Source: JANYCG01 sp031386665
GTDB lineage: Bacteria > Pseudomonadota > Gammaproteobacteria > Burkholderiales > Burkholderiaceae_C
Length of the DNA stretch: 33,839 bases
Assembly: GCA_031386665.1 (NCBI GenBank)
Contig: JANNCN010000121.1
Span: 1 to 33,839, forward strand
Direction: 5' to 3'
Shown: piece after piece, positions 15,738-24,414 of the stretch
How the letters are laid out: each line of letters starts with the position of its first letter
Numbering within the stretch: the stretch's first letter is position 1
Made by a program: the position numbers and the translations under genes
Notes under the pieces: model-generated
What the model was told of the DNA's origin: nothing
What the model saw: only the letters and a program-made list of their open reading frames with translations
The model's database searches: none

Positions 15738-16685
15738 ATGAAGAAGACCCTGATCACAATCGCTGCGGCGGCCCTGCTGTCTGGCTCGGCGCTGGCGCAG
15801 GATACGAAGGTGGTGATTGCCATATCTGGCTGGACGGGTTTCGCTCCGTTGACGCTAGCCAAAGAAAGCGGTATCTACAAAAAACATGGCCTGGACGTGA
15901 CCATCAAGAAAGTGCCCCAAAAAGACCGCCATCTCGTGCTGGCCTCCGGTGATGCGCAGTGCGCCGCGACCACGGTTGAGACCTGGATCGGCTGGAACGC
16001 GGCGGGCGTGGCCACCACACAGATCTTTCAACTCGACAAGAGTTATGGTGCGGATGGCATGGTGGTCAAGCCCGGCATCGCCAAAATCAGCGACCTCAAG
16101 GGCAAAACAGTGGCAGCAGACGCCCCAGGCACCGCAACTTATTTCACACTGGCCTGGATGCTGAAGAAAAATGGCCTGTCAATCAAAGACGTCAAAGTGG
16201 TCAATCTCTCACCCCAAGCCGCCGCCAACGCGATGATCGCTGGCACTGACGGCGTCGACGCCGCCATGACTTACGAGCCCTACCTGAGCGCTGTACGCGC
16301 CAAACCAGAGGCTGGCAAGATCATCGCCACCACACTGGATTACCCCATGGTCATGGACACGTTTGGCTGCACTCCGAAGTTCCTGGCTGAGAACTCAAAA
16401 GCCGCGCAGGCCCTGACCAACGCCTACTTTGATGCCCTGGAAATGATCAAAGCCGACCCAGCTAAGAGCTACGAGATCATGGGGGCTGATGTCAAACAGC
16501 CGGGCGAAGCGTTTGCCAAAAGCGCAGGCTTTCTGCGCTGGCAAGACCGCGCCGCGAACCAAAAATTCTTCGCGGGCGAACACGCCCAGTTCAGCAAGGA
16601 AGCGGCCGATTTGTTGCTCGAAATTGGTATTCTCAAGGCACTGCCCGACATGTCAAAGCTGGCCGACACGCGCTTTCTGAAGTAA
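15738..16685 (+). CDS. hut-linked ABC importer, periplasmic binding protein (NMT1/SsuA type)
   Basis: A 315-residue secreted binding protein with a clean signal peptide (MKKTLITIAAAALLSGSALA, cleavage before Gln21). The mature part matches the SsuA/TauA/NMT1-THI5 group: a WTGFAPLTLAKESGIYKKHGLDV start, a DLKGKTVAADAPGTATYF segment, and DAAMTYEPYLS. Members bind sulfonates, nitrate, pyrimidines or similar small anions and rings. It sits 75 bp after hutH, on the same strand and ahead of a matching permease and ATPase, so histidine, urocanate or another imidazole is the likely ligand by context. This is inference, since HutH-linked importers in Pseudomonas belong to other families. Confidence 0.88.
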   Translation: MKKTLITIAAAALLSGSALAQDTKVVIAISGWTGFAPLTLAKESGIYKKHGLDVTIKKVPQKDRHLVLASGDAQCAATTVETWIGWNAAGVATTQIFQLDKSYGADGMVVKPGIAKISDLKGKTVAADAPGTATYFTLAWMLKKNGLSIKDVKVVNLSPQAAANAMIAGTDGVDAAMTYEPYLSAVRAKPEAGKIIATTLDYPMVMDTFGCTPKFLAENSKAAQALTNAYFDALEMIKADPAKSYEIMGADVKQPGEAFAKSAGFLRWQDRAANQKFFAGEHAQFSKEAADLLLEIGILKALPDMSKLADTRFLK

Positions 16686-16718
16686 ATTTTCGAATTACGC
16701 CCAGGCTGGCCCAGCACC

Positions 16719-17498
16719 ATGACGCCTCTCAAACCCGTAGATCCGACCACGCGCGTGCTGTTGGGCATATCGTTCTTTGTTCTGTTTACCGCCGTTTGGG
16801 CTGGCGTCACCTTAGGGGGGCTGGTGTCCAAGACCTTCCTGGCTGACCCGCTGACCATGCTCAAGTCTGGCTGGGTTTTGCTCACTCAAATGGGCTTTGG
16901 CTGGGACATCGGGTGGACTGTGTGGCGCGTCGTCGGCGGGTTTCTGATCGCCGCCGCGATCGCCTTGCCGCTGGGCGTGTTGATGGGAGCGTACAAACCG
17001 ATTGAGGCTTTCTTTGAGCCCTTTGTTTCGTTTGCACGGTATCTGCCCGCCAGCGCCTTCATTCCGCTGCTGATTTTGTGGGCTGGTATCGGCGAGGCGC
17101 AAAAGCTCTCGGTGATTTTCATTGGCAGTTTTTTCCAGTTGGTGCTGATGATCGCCGTGGCAGTCGGCAATACCCGGCGCGATCTGGTAGAGGCCGCCTA
17201 CACCCTGGGCTGCAATGAAGCTGGCATTGTCAAACGCGTGTTAATTCGCGGAGCAGCCCCCGAGATTTGCGAGATTCTTCGAATGGTGCTGGGCTGGGCC
17301 TGGACTTACGTGATTGTGGCTGAGCTGATTGGCGCGTCAAGTGGCATTGGGCACATGATCACCGACAGCCAAGCGCTGTTGGCCACGGACCAGATCATCT
17401 TTGGCATCATCGTGATAGGCCTGATTGGGCTGGTCAGCGACTTAGGATTCAAATGGCTCAACCGCACGCTGTTCCCCTGGGCGCAGTTGGGCCGCTGA
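16719..17498 (+). CDS. hut-linked ABC importer, permease
   Basis: A 259-residue inner-membrane permease of the SsuC/TauC family with about six membrane segments. The EAA loop reads EAAYTLGCNEAGIVKRVLI, which contacts the ATPase. It begins with a short cytoplasmic stretch before the first helix (LLGISFFVLFTAVWAGVTL). It follows the binding protein by 33 bp and precedes the ATPase by 22 bp. A single permease gene implies a homodimer in the membrane. Confidence 0.9.
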   Translation: MTPLKPVDPTTRVLLGISFFVLFTAVWAGVTLGGLVSKTFLADPLTMLKSGWVLLTQMGFGWDIGWTVWRVVGGFLIAAAIALPLGVLMGAYKPIEAFFEPFVSFARYLPASAFIPLLILWAGIGEAQKLSVIFIGSFFQLVLMIAVAVGNTRRDLVEAAYTLGCNEAGIVKRVLIRGAAPEICEILRMVLGWAWTYVIVAELIGASSGIGHMITDSQALLATDQIIFGIIVIGLIGLVSDLGFKWLNRTLFPWAQLGR

Positions 17499-17520
17499 AA
17501 ATCATTCTGCACCGTACATC

Positions 17521-18312
17521 ATGACCCACTTCTTAACCCTCAATGGCGTCTCGCGCAGCTTCGCATCCACGACTGGCGGCGCAACGACTTTGGCGCTGCA
17601 AGCCACCAGCATGAACGTTGCAGAGAACGACTTCATCACTATTCTTGGCCCCTCAGGCTGCGGCAAAAGCACGCTGTTGCGCATTGTGGCCGGATTGGAT
17701 CAGCAGACTTCAGGCGAAGTCTTGCTGGAAGGAAAGCGCATCAGCGGCCCAGGCTCCGACAGGGGCATGGTGTTCCAAAGCTACACCTTGTTCCCTTGGC
17801 TCAATGTGCGGGACAACGTCTGTTTCGGCCTGAATGAGCGCGGCATGGCGCGCCACGAGCAAATTGACCTGGCTCAGAGTTTCATCAAAAAAGTAGGCTT
17901 GAACGGTTTTGAGAACCACTACCCCAAGCAGCTCTCGGGTGGCATGCAGCAGCGCACGGCCATCGCACGCGCCCTGGCTAACGGGCCGCGCATGCTGCTG
18001 ATGGACGAGCCCTTTGGCGCGCTGGACCACCAAACCCGCGAGCAGATGCAAGAATTGCTGCTGGGCATTTGGGAAGGAGAACGCAAAACCGTCATGTTTG
18101 TCACGCACGACATTGATGAAGCCGTGTTCATGGGCAACCGCGTGGTGGTGATGAGTGCGCGGCCTGGGCGTATCAAGCTGGACCGCACCGTCACCCTTGC
18201 GCATCCGCGCAGTTATGCCGTGAAGACCACGCCTATGTTCATGGAACTCAAGGCGGAACTGACCGAGCAGGTGCGCACCGAAGTGCTGGCCGCTCAGACA
18301 GCTATGGCCTGA
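17521..18312 (+). CDS. hut-linked ABC importer, ATP-binding subunit
   Basis: A 263-residue ABC ATPase of the SsuB/TauB type. Walker A GPSGCGKST (43-51), Q-loop VFQSYTLFPW (84-93), signature LSGGMQQR (138-145), Walker B MLLMDEPFGALD (158-169) and the switch His in FVTHDIDEA are all intact. The C-terminal extension is that usual for the group. It is the last gene of the rightward hut operon; 46 bp separate its stop from that of the convergent amino-acid transporter operon, with no clear terminator in between. Confidence 0.92.
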   Translation: MTHFLTLNGVSRSFASTTGGATTLALQATSMNVAENDFITILGPSGCGKSTLLRIVAGLDQQTSGEVLLEGKRISGPGSDRGMVFQSYTLFPWLNVRDNVCFGLNERGMARHEQIDLAQSFIKKVGLNGFENHYPKQLSGGMQQRTAIARALANGPRMLLMDEPFGALDHQTREQMQELLLGIWEGERKTVMFVTHDIDEAVFMGNRVVVMSARPGRIKLDRTVTLAHPRSYAVKTTPMFMELKAELTEQVRTEVLAAQTAMA

Positions 18313-18358
18313 GTTTCGGACCAAACCTTTTGAATATTGGCCGATACCGGGCGAACGG

Positions 18359-19132
18359 TCAATCGTTCAGGGACGATAAAAACTGTTGAAGTTCCGGCGT
18401 TGTCGGATTGCTGAACAGCTGGTTGGGTGGCCCCATTTCATGCACCCGGCCTTGGTGCATGAAGATGACGCGATCACTCACCTTGCGGGCAAAACTCATC
18501 TCGTGCGTCACCATCAACAAGGTCATGCCTTCGTCTGCCAAACTTTCGACCACGCGAAGCACCTCGCCCACCAGCTCAGGGTCAAGCGCCGAGGTGATTT
18601 CGTCGCATAGTAGAACCGCAGGCTCCATGGCCAGGGCGCGGGCAATAGCCACGCGCTGCTGTTGGCCGCCTGACAATTGATCGGGGTAAGCGTCGTACTT
18701 TTCGGCCAAGCCCACCCGCTCTAACAACTTGCGGGCCTGCGCCTCACCCGCCTGAGGATCCCGTTGCTTCACCAACTTGGGCGCCAACATCACATTTTTC
18801 CCGACCGTCAAATGCGGGAACAAATTGAAGCTTTGAAAAATCATGCCCACGCGCTGGCGCAACTCGCGCATGGCCAGAGCGTTTTCATGCAAGAGGGGTT
18901 TGCCGTCTACCGTCAGTTTGCCACTTTGAAAAACTTCCAAACCATTGATGCATCGCAGGAGGGTACTCTTGCCAGAGCCGCTTTTGCCAATGATGGCGAT
19001 GACTTCGCCTGAATGAACGTTCAGGTCAATGCCTTTCAGCACCTCATTGCTGCCAAAGCTTTTGCGCAGTTGACTGATCTCAACCAGAATATCTTTGTGA
19101 ATTTTTTGGTGAACGTTTTTATGATCGGCCAA
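18359..19132 (-). CDS. polar amino-acid ABC transporter, ATP-binding subunit
   Basis: A 257-residue ATPase of the GlnQ/HisP/ArtP type. Walker A GKSGSGKST (49-57), Q-loop IFQSFNLFPH, signature LSGGQQQR (153-160) and Walker B VLLCDEITSALD are present; Ile replaces the usual Pro of DEPT, a change seen in some family members. The start is TTG 19132, supported by AGGAGA placed 7 nt before it inside the end of the upstream permease gene (14-bp overlap). No ATG in frame lies nearby at a better site. Confidence 0.9.
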   Translation of the reverse strand: MADHKNVHQKIHKDILVEISQLRKSFGSNEVLKGIDLNVHSGEVIAIIGKSGSGKSTLLRCINGLEVFQSGKLTVDGKPLLHENALAMRELRQRVGMIFQSFNLFPHLTVGKNVMLAPKLVKQRDPQAGEAQARKLLERVGLAEKYDAYPDQLSGGQQQRVAIARALAMEPAVLLCDEITSALDPELVGEVLRVVESLADEGMTLLMVTHEMSFARKVSDRVIFMHQGRVHEMGPPNQLFSNPTTPELQQFLSSLND

Positions 19133-19772
19133 GGTTCATTCTCCTCTCAAGTCGTCGCGCGTAGAGCGATATCGGGAAGCACAGGGCAAAGTACATCAGC
19201 GCCAGGCAGCTGTAGACCAAAAATGGCTTGAAAGTGGCGTTGGTGATCATGGTGCCCGCCTTGGTCAACTCAACAAATCCGATGACCGACGCCAGTGCCG
19301 TGCCTTTGATGACTTGCACTAAAAAACCGACCGTGGGAGGAATGGCAATTTTGACGGCCTGAGGCAGCACGATGTAACGCATCTGCTCGACAAAATTGAG
19401 TGCCAAGCTTTCGCTGGCCTCCCATTGGCCTTTTGGAATGGCGTTGACACAACCGCGCCAGATTTCTGTCAAAAAGGCGCTGGTGTACAGCGTCAATGCC
19501 ACCGATGCAGCCACCCAGGCGGAGGTATTGATGCCAAACAGCGCAATGCCAAAGTAGGATAAAAAAAGCTGCATCAGCAAGGGCGTGCCCTGGAACAATT
19601 GCACGTAGCCATTCACAAACGGCGAAGCCCCTGGCACTTTGGACATGCGCAAAACCAGCAAACCCAGACCCACCAGCCCACCGCCAATGAAGGCGATCAG
19701 TGACAGCGCCACCGTCCAGCGGGCAGCCAACAGCAAGTTGCGAAAAATGTCCCAAAGGCTGAAGTCAACCAT
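19119..19772 (-). CDS. polar amino-acid ABC transporter, permease 2
   Basis: A 217-residue HisM/GlnP-family permease with five or so membrane segments. The family segment ALTLYTSAFLTEIWRG and the EAA-type loop around WEASESLALNFVEQMRYIVLPQA are seen. It overlaps the ATPase gene by 14 bp and follows permease 1 after a 3-nt gap. The pair of unlike permeases implies a heterodimeric membrane channel. Confidence 0.9.
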   Translation of the reverse strand: MVDFSLWDIFRNLLLAARWTVALSLIAFIGGGLVGLGLLVLRMSKVPGASPFVNGYVQLFQGTPLLMQLFLSYFGIALFGINTSAWVAASVALTLYTSAFLTEIWRGCVNAIPKGQWEASESLALNFVEQMRYIVLPQAVKIAIPPTVGFLVQVIKGTALASVIGFVELTKAGTMITNATFKPFLVYSCLALMYFALCFPISLYARRLERRMNLGRS

Positions 19773-19775
19773 GGT

Positions 19776-20438
19776 CTAGCGGCCCCATACAAATCGTGGC
19801 CCCAGCCAATTCAACAGCTTTCGCACCGCCATAGAAAGCGCCAAATAAATCAGCGTCGCGACGATGAAGGCTTCAAACGCCCGGAAGTTGCGGCTTTGAA
19901 TCAGGTTGGCGGCGTAGCTCAGTTCTTCGGTCGATATTTGCCCGCACACAGCCGAGCCCAGCATGACGATGATGATTTGGCTGACCATGGCAGGCCAGAC
20001 CTTTTTAAGCGCAGGTGGCAACACCACGCGGGTGAAAGTCTGCATGCGGTTTAGCGCCAAACTCATTGCGGCTTCGATCTGCCCTTTTGGCGTGGCTTCA
20101 ATGCCCGCACGAATAATTTCGGTGGCGTAAGCGCCTAAATTCACCACCATGGCGATCACCGAGGCAAATTCGGGCGACAGCTTCACGCCCGCAGCGGGCA
20201 GCCCAAAGTAAATGAAAAACAACTGAACAATGAAGGGCGTATTGCGAATCAGCTCCACATAAGTGCCCACCAGCCCCTTCAGCCAAGCCGGGCCACTGGC
20301 GCGCGACCATGCGCAAGCCACACCTACGACCACGCCGATGCTGGCGGAAATGACCGTCAGCCCCAGTGTCCAGCCGATGCCTTTGAGCAGCAGCGGCCAC
20401 TGGGCTAAAACCGCTAGAAACTCGAGCTCAATGCGCAT
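19776..20438 (-). CDS. polar amino-acid ABC transporter, permease 1
   Basis: A 220-residue HisQ/GlnP-family permease. Seen: the N-terminal helix after LLKGIGWTLGLTVISASIG, YVELIRNTPFIVQLFFIYFG (the typical RNTP motif), GAYATEIIRAGIEATPKGQIEAA and the EAA loop. It lies 16 bp after the binding-protein gene. Confidence 0.92.
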   Translation of the reverse strand: MRIELEFLAVLAQWPLLLKGIGWTLGLTVISASIGVVVGVACAWSRASGPAWLKGLVGTYVELIRNTPFIVQLFFIYFGLPAAGVKLSPEFASVIAMVVNLGAYATEIIRAGIEATPKGQIEAAMSLALNRMQTFTRVVLPPALKKVWPAMVSQIIIVMLGSAVCGQISTEELSYAANLIQSRNFRAFEAFIVATLIYLALSMAVRKLLNWLGPRFVWGR

Positions 20439-20454
20439 GGATCAGGCATCGAAA

Positions 20455-21282
20455 TTACTGCGGCAAATCACCCGCTGGCCGACCCAGCCATTTGGTGGCC
20501 AGCTTGTCAATGTCACCCGATTTTTTGGCTTCGGCAATGATTTCATTGACCTTCAAGCGCAGCTTGTCCTCGCCTTTGCCCACACCGATGAAATTGGGCG
20601 AGTCTTTCAGCAACAGTTTGTACTCGGTGCCCAATTGCGGATTTTTCCCCATCATGTTGCCGGCGACCGAGGCCCCGGTGGCAATCGCTTGCACCTGCCC
20701 CGCCACGAAAGAAGACACCGTGGCGTTGTTGTCTTCAAAACGCTTGATGTCAGCGCCCGAAGGCGCGAGTTTGGTCAACTCCTGGTCTTCGATGGCGCCA
20801 CGGGTGACTCCAACGCTCTTGCCTGCTAAATCAGCAAAACTTTTGATGCTGACGGTTTTGGCCGCAAAAACCGCTTGGAAAAACGGCGAGTACGCGGAGG
20901 TGAAGTCGATGACTTTCTCGCGCTCTGGGTTTTTGCCCAGGGTCGAGATCACGATATCGGCCTTTTTGGTTTGCAGGTAAGCAATGCGGTTGGCGCTGGA
21001 CACCGGAACCAATTCGACTTTGACCCCGAGTTTTTGGCCAATATACAAGCCCATGTCAATGTCCAGACCTTGGGGTTTGAGGTCGGTGCCAACAAAACCG
21101 TAGGGCGGAAAGTCGGTCGGTATGCCAATTTTGATTTCTTTGGCTTTCATGACATCGTCCAGCGCGGACTGCGCCTGCACCGTGCTGGTGCCAAGCAGGG
21201 CCGCAACCGAAACCACCATCGCCAATGCCTTGGTGCCCCAAGACGGAATACCCCATGAAAAAACGCGTTGTGAGAGTGTCAA
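20455..21282 (-). CDS. polar amino-acid ABC transporter, periplasmic binding protein (SBP_bac_3)
   Basis: A 275-residue binding protein of solute-binding family 3. After a signal region ending near TSTVQAQ (about 38), the mature lobe reads IKIGIPTDFPPYGF, then GLDIDMGLYIGQKLGVKVE, DIVISTLGKNPERE and DFTSAYSPFF, all usual for amino-acid receptors. The start is TTG 21282, because AGGAG lies 7 nt upstream within the end of the regulator gene, and the TTGA overlap couples the two. Starting at the later in-frame ATG would remove the charged part of the signal. Ligand unknown. Confidence 0.88.
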   Translation of the reverse strand: MTLSQRVFSWGIPSWGTKALAMVVSVAALLGTSTVQAQSALDDVMKAKEIKIGIPTDFPPYGFVGTDLKPQGLDIDMGLYIGQKLGVKVELVPVSSANRIAYLQTKKADIVISTLGKNPEREKVIDFTSAYSPFFQAVFAAKTVSIKSFADLAGKSVGVTRGAIEDQELTKLAPSGADIKRFEDNNATVSSFVAGQVQAIATGASVAGNMMGKNPQLGTEYKLLLKDSPNFIGVGKGEDKLRLKVNEIIAEAKKSGDIDKLATKWLGRPAGDLPQ

Positions 21283-22073
21283 AGTAATGCTCCTAGGTAA
21301 GTTGAAGTTGTGTCGAGTGATCTGGCAGGCAGTCGGCCCCTGCCCCTCTCAGTGGCTTGCCTGAGGGGTCGCCCAGCATCTTGCGCTGAAGCATGCAATT
21401 TCTGTGCCTCAACCGGTGCCAGCGCTTCGCGCAGTTGGGCAATCGGGTCGCTGGTGGGTTGCAACTTCATACTGGTCTGCACATTGCCAATGTGCTGGTT
21501 CATGAGTTGCTCTGCCAACACCAGGTCGCCCTTTTCAAGCGCTTGCACAATCAAAACGTGGTCAGCGCAAGACTGCACGGCGTCATGCGAGGATTGGTAG
21601 AGCATCGCCGTCAGGGCGGTGCGGGCCGTGAAGTCGCGCAAAGTATCCGCCAACAGGCTGTTGCCCAGGCACTCCGCCAAGCAGACATGAAAGTCACCGA
21701 GCAAAAAGGTTCGCACCCCAATGTCGTCGGCCTTGATAGCGGCTTTTTCACGTGCCAAATGGTTCTTGAGTTTCTTGATGCCCGCTTTGTCAATGCCGTG
21801 CCCGCTGCGGATCAGCCCACTTTCGACCACACGGCGGGCTTCAAAAGCTTCGCGGGCTTCGTCTTGCGACGGCTCTACCAAGTACCAACCCCGGCGCGCG
21901 CTCACCGTGACGATGCCACGCGTGGACAGGCGGGCAAGCGCCTCACGCACCACCGTGCGGCTGCAATCAAACAGCATCGCCAACTGCTGCTCACCCAGGC
22001 GCGAACCTGGGGCGAGCTTTTGGGCGATCACCGCTTCGATGATGCGATTGGTGATTTCGGCAGCGCTGGTCAT
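21279..22073 (-). CDS. FCD-type GntR transcriptional regulator
   Basis: A 264-residue regulator. The winged HTH occupies about 5-68 (LGEQQLAMLFDCSRTVVREALARLSTRGIV) and an FCD ligand domain follows, with conserved metal-site residues in DFHVCLAE, ADHVLIVQALEKGD and NQHI. A C-terminal tail of about 45 polar residues is longer than usual. It is the first gene of the operon with the amino-acid importer (4-bp overlap with the binding protein), so it probably senses the imported compound or a product of it and controls its own operon. A palindromic site at 22102-22113 is a candidate operator. Confidence 0.9.
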   Translation of the reverse strand: MTSAAEITNRIIEAVIAQKLAPGSRLGEQQLAMLFDCSRTVVREALARLSTRGIVTVSARRGWYLVEPSQDEAREAFEARRVVESGLIRSGHGIDKAGIKKLKNHLAREKAAIKADDIGVRTFLLGDFHVCLAECLGNSLLADTLRDFTARTALTAMLYQSSHDAVQSCADHVLIVQALEKGDLVLAEQLMNQHIGNVQTSMKLQPTSDPIAQLREALAPVEAQKLHASAQDAGRPLRQATERGRGRLPARSLDTTSTYLGALL

Positions 22074-22101
22074 GCCCAGAGTTTAGCGAACGGCGATCAA
22101 T

Positions 22102-22113
22102 CTGGTATACAAG
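22102..22113. promoter_or_regulatory. candidate operator of the FCD-GntR regulator
   Basis: CTGGTATACAAG fits CTnGTATACnAG, a palindrome centred on GTATAC and close to the TnGTnnACnA pattern used by FCD-type GntR proteins. It lies 29 bp upstream of the regulator's start codon. TATACC on the minus strand could serve as a -10 within it. Confidence 0.55.
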
Positions 22114-22169
22114 ATTTGAGTTTCAGGCTAAGTAGTTTCCCGATCAAACGCTGGGACCACGGGCTTCCC

Positions 22170-22337
22170 TAGGGGAGCTCTGCATAACTCCTCGCGGAAT
22201 CGTGTAGTGCCGGATCGGGATGGGATGCAAGGCGGTTTTTGCAGCAAATATCGGGAATACTTGCAAGAAAACCAACGCCGCAGACCGCCCGAGGCCGGAC
22301 TATCACGAACCGCGAGGGGCTATGCAGAGCTTCCCCA
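22170..22337. mobile_element. MITE-like element with long inverted ends
   Basis: The left end (22170-22213) and the right end (22294-22337) are inverted copies of about 42 bp. They share GCTCTGCATA exactly, then CTCCTCGCG versus CCCCTCGCG, then a related CGTG-TAGT-CCGG block. A second inner pair, GGCGGTTTTTGCA near 22231 and TGCAAGAAAACC near 22262, makes the whole 168 bp nearly self-complementary. No transposase is encoded. It lies between the GntR regulator and the Nudix gene. A target duplication is not obvious. It resembles a small non-autonomous transposon derived from an insertion sequence of the IS5 type; that parentage is a guess. Confidence 0.6.
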
Positions 22338-22417
22338 GGTGTCAAGTGCGCGATGTCATGTGCCACAAGTCTCTGTTAGCCTCAAGCTCAATCCTGTCTA
22401 TTTGCAATAAAACCCCC

Positions 22418-23329
22418 ATGGAACTCAACACCGAAATCGTCACCGCGCCGCCGCGCCCTGCAGCCACAGTCATGATGCTGCGCGACAGCGCCGAACCCGG
22501 CAAGTCGGGCAATTCTGTAAATTCCGCCAACTCGCTTGAGATTTTTTTAATCAAGCGCCACGGCTTGTCTGATGTGCTGGGCGGGGCTTATGTCTTTCCG
22601 GGGGGCAAGCTGGACCGAAACGACGGGGAACTGGACATGGGCGCCCATCTGGACCAAGCCTTGCCAGCGCTGCACGCCACGCTGAACGAACCCGACATTG
22701 ACGCGCAAACCGCTGGCGCCCTGTACGTGGCCGCTGTGCGCGAGGCCTTTGAGGAATGCGGCATTTTGTTTGCGATAGGTGCCACGGCAGACCACGCCAC
22801 CCGCGCCACCACCCTGCTGCGCGAGGGCTACGCTTTTGACGAGGTGCTGGCTCAAATGCAGTTGCGTCTGCAAACCACCAGCCTGGTGCCGTGGTCACGC
22901 TGGATCACACCGCGTGTGCCGTCGGTCATGAATAAACGTTTTGACACCCGGTTTTTTGTGTCGGCCGCGCCCGGCGACCAAGTGGCGCGCCACGACAACC
23001 ATGAGGCGACTGAAAGCGTGTGGCTTAAGCCCCGCGCGGCGCTGGAACAATACCGCACAGGGCGCATCGAACTGGCACCACCGCAAATCATGAGCCTGGC
23101 GCATTTGTCGCGCTTTGCCAATGTGGCTGCGGCGCTGTCACATGCCCGCAGCCGCCTGCCCGCCGTGATTGAACCTGAGCCGTTTGAACAAGACGGTGGC
23201 CGCGTGATTTGCTACCCTGGCGATGAGCGCCATTCCATTCAGCAGCGCGCTATGCCGGGCCCGACGCGCCTACGCTATGTCAACAAGCGGTTTGAACCGG
23301 TAGACGGATTCGACGCGCTGTTCGCCTGA
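22418..23329 (+). CDS. Nudix hydrolase, NUDT19/RP2 type
   Basis: A 303-residue Nudix protein whose Nudix box is split: FPGGKLD (60-66) is separated from VREAFEECGI (107-116) by about 40 residues. This insertion is the hallmark of NUDT19-type enzymes, several of which cleave CoA or acyl-CoA diphosphates. The catalytic Glu residues of REAFEE are present. The ATG at 22418 was chosen; an open frame continuing upstream to 22220 lies within the MITE-like element and is not conserved-looking. No clear ribosome binding site is seen. The end is 29 bp from the convergent Bug gene. Confidence 0.85.
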   Translation: MELNTEIVTAPPRPAATVMMLRDSAEPGKSGNSVNSANSLEIFLIKRHGLSDVLGGAYVFPGGKLDRNDGELDMGAHLDQALPALHATLNEPDIDAQTAGALYVAAVREAFEECGILFAIGATADHATRATTLLREGYAFDEVLAQMQLRLQTTSLVPWSRWITPRVPSVMNKRFDTRFFVSAAPGDQVARHDNHEATESVWLKPRAALEQYRTGRIELAPPQIMSLAHLSRFANVAAALSHARSRLPAVIEPEPFEQDGGRVICYPGDERHSIQQRAMPGPTRLRYVNKRFEPVDGFDALFA

Positions 23330-23358
23330 CGACACAAGGCTCAAACGACGCGCGCCCT

Positions 23359-24339
23359 TCAGCTCTTGGCCGCCATCCCCAGCCGCTCAATCGTCGCCTT
23401 TTCAGACACAAAGCTGTCGCGCGCAAACTTGGTGTAGGCCTCGGTGCCCATGTAAATGATCGACTGGTCGTACTTTTCAAAAGTCGACAAAACAGCCGGA
23501 TCTTCCAGCGTCTTCTTGAAAGCATCGTGAATTTTGGCGGTGATGGCCGGGTCCATCCCTTTGGGGCCGCACACGCCAAAAGGCGAATCAGAAACCGTTT
23601 GAAACCCCAGCTCGTCCAGCGTTGGAATGCTGGCCCAGCGCTTGGTGCGCTTGCTGCCGTAGGTGGCCAACAGGCGCAATTTGCCAGCGTCCACATGCGG
23701 GCCCCAACCGGTGGCGTCGCTCGCAGCCATCACGTGGCCACCCAGCACCGCCTGCATGTTGTCGGCGTTGCCTTTGAATGGCACATTGGTCAGCTTGATG
23801 CCTGCGCGCTGGGCAAATTCTTCCACCGCCAAATGCGGGCTGGTGCCAATGCCAGTGTGGCCATAGGTGATTTTTTCAGGGTTGGCTTTGGCAAAATCCA
23901 CAAACTCTTTGATGGTCTTGAACGGCGAACTGGCAGGCACCACCAAGCCAAAGGTGTAGCCGGTGAGGCAGGCAATCCAGGTGAAGTCTTTCAGCGTGTC
24001 GAATTGCACTTTTTGCATGTGCGGCACCCGAAACACGCCCTGCGGCAACTGCGCCAGCGTGTAGCCATCGGGCTTGGCGTTTACCAGCTCGTTGGCACCC
24101 AGCATGCCAGCAGCCCCTGGCTTGTTGTCCACAATGACCGTTTGGCCCAAAATTTTGCCTGCACTTTCAGCCAGCGACCGCATCACCGCGTCAGTTGAAC
24201 CGCCCGCAGGCCACGGGCAGATGTAGCGAATCGTGCGCGCTGGGTAGGCCTGCGCGTAGACGAGCTGCGGCAAGGCCAAACTGGCGGCACTGGCACTGGC
24301 AAGTTTCAGAAGCTGGCGACGTTGCGGCATGTGGGTCAT
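23359..24339 (-). CDS. tripartite tricarboxylate transporter (Bug-family) substrate-binding protein
   Basis: A 326-residue Bug/TctC-family receptor. The start MTHMPQRRQLLKLA carries a Tat-type RRxLLK motif, followed by an Ala-rich hydrophobic stretch and YAQ cleavage near 30. The mature part shows ICPWPAGGSTDAVMR, DNKPGAAGMLGA, PDGYTL, YGHTGIGTSPHLA and VPFKGNADNMQAVLGGH. ATG 24339 is supported by AGGA 9 nt upstream; the longer frame to 24474 would start inside the dispersed repeat. No TctAB genes are near. The ligand is unknown. Confidence 0.92.
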   Translation of the reverse strand: MTHMPQRRQLLKLASASAASLALPQLVYAQAYPARTIRYICPWPAGGSTDAVMRSLAESAGKILGQTVIVDNKPGAAGMLGANELVNAKPDGYTLAQLPQGVFRVPHMQKVQFDTLKDFTWIACLTGYTFGLVVPASSPFKTIKEFVDFAKANPEKITYGHTGIGTSPHLAVEEFAQRAGIKLTNVPFKGNADNMQAVLGGHVMAASDATGWGPHVDAGKLRLLATYGSKRTKRWASIPTLDELGFQTVSDSPFGVCGPKGMDPAITAKIHDAFKKTLEDPAVLSTFEKYDQSIIYMGTEAYTKFARDSFVSEKATIERLGMAAKS

Positions 24340-24414
24340 GGCGTGTGATCCTAAGTGTGTGAGGAAATGACTGCGTGAAAAATAAGTTGAACAAGATTTC
24401 ACGGTCATTCTATA

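Noticed and set aside
22169..22366. 65-codon minus-strand open frame and the upstream extension of the Nudix frame
   Set aside because: Both lie in the inverted-repeat element and show no protein-like features.
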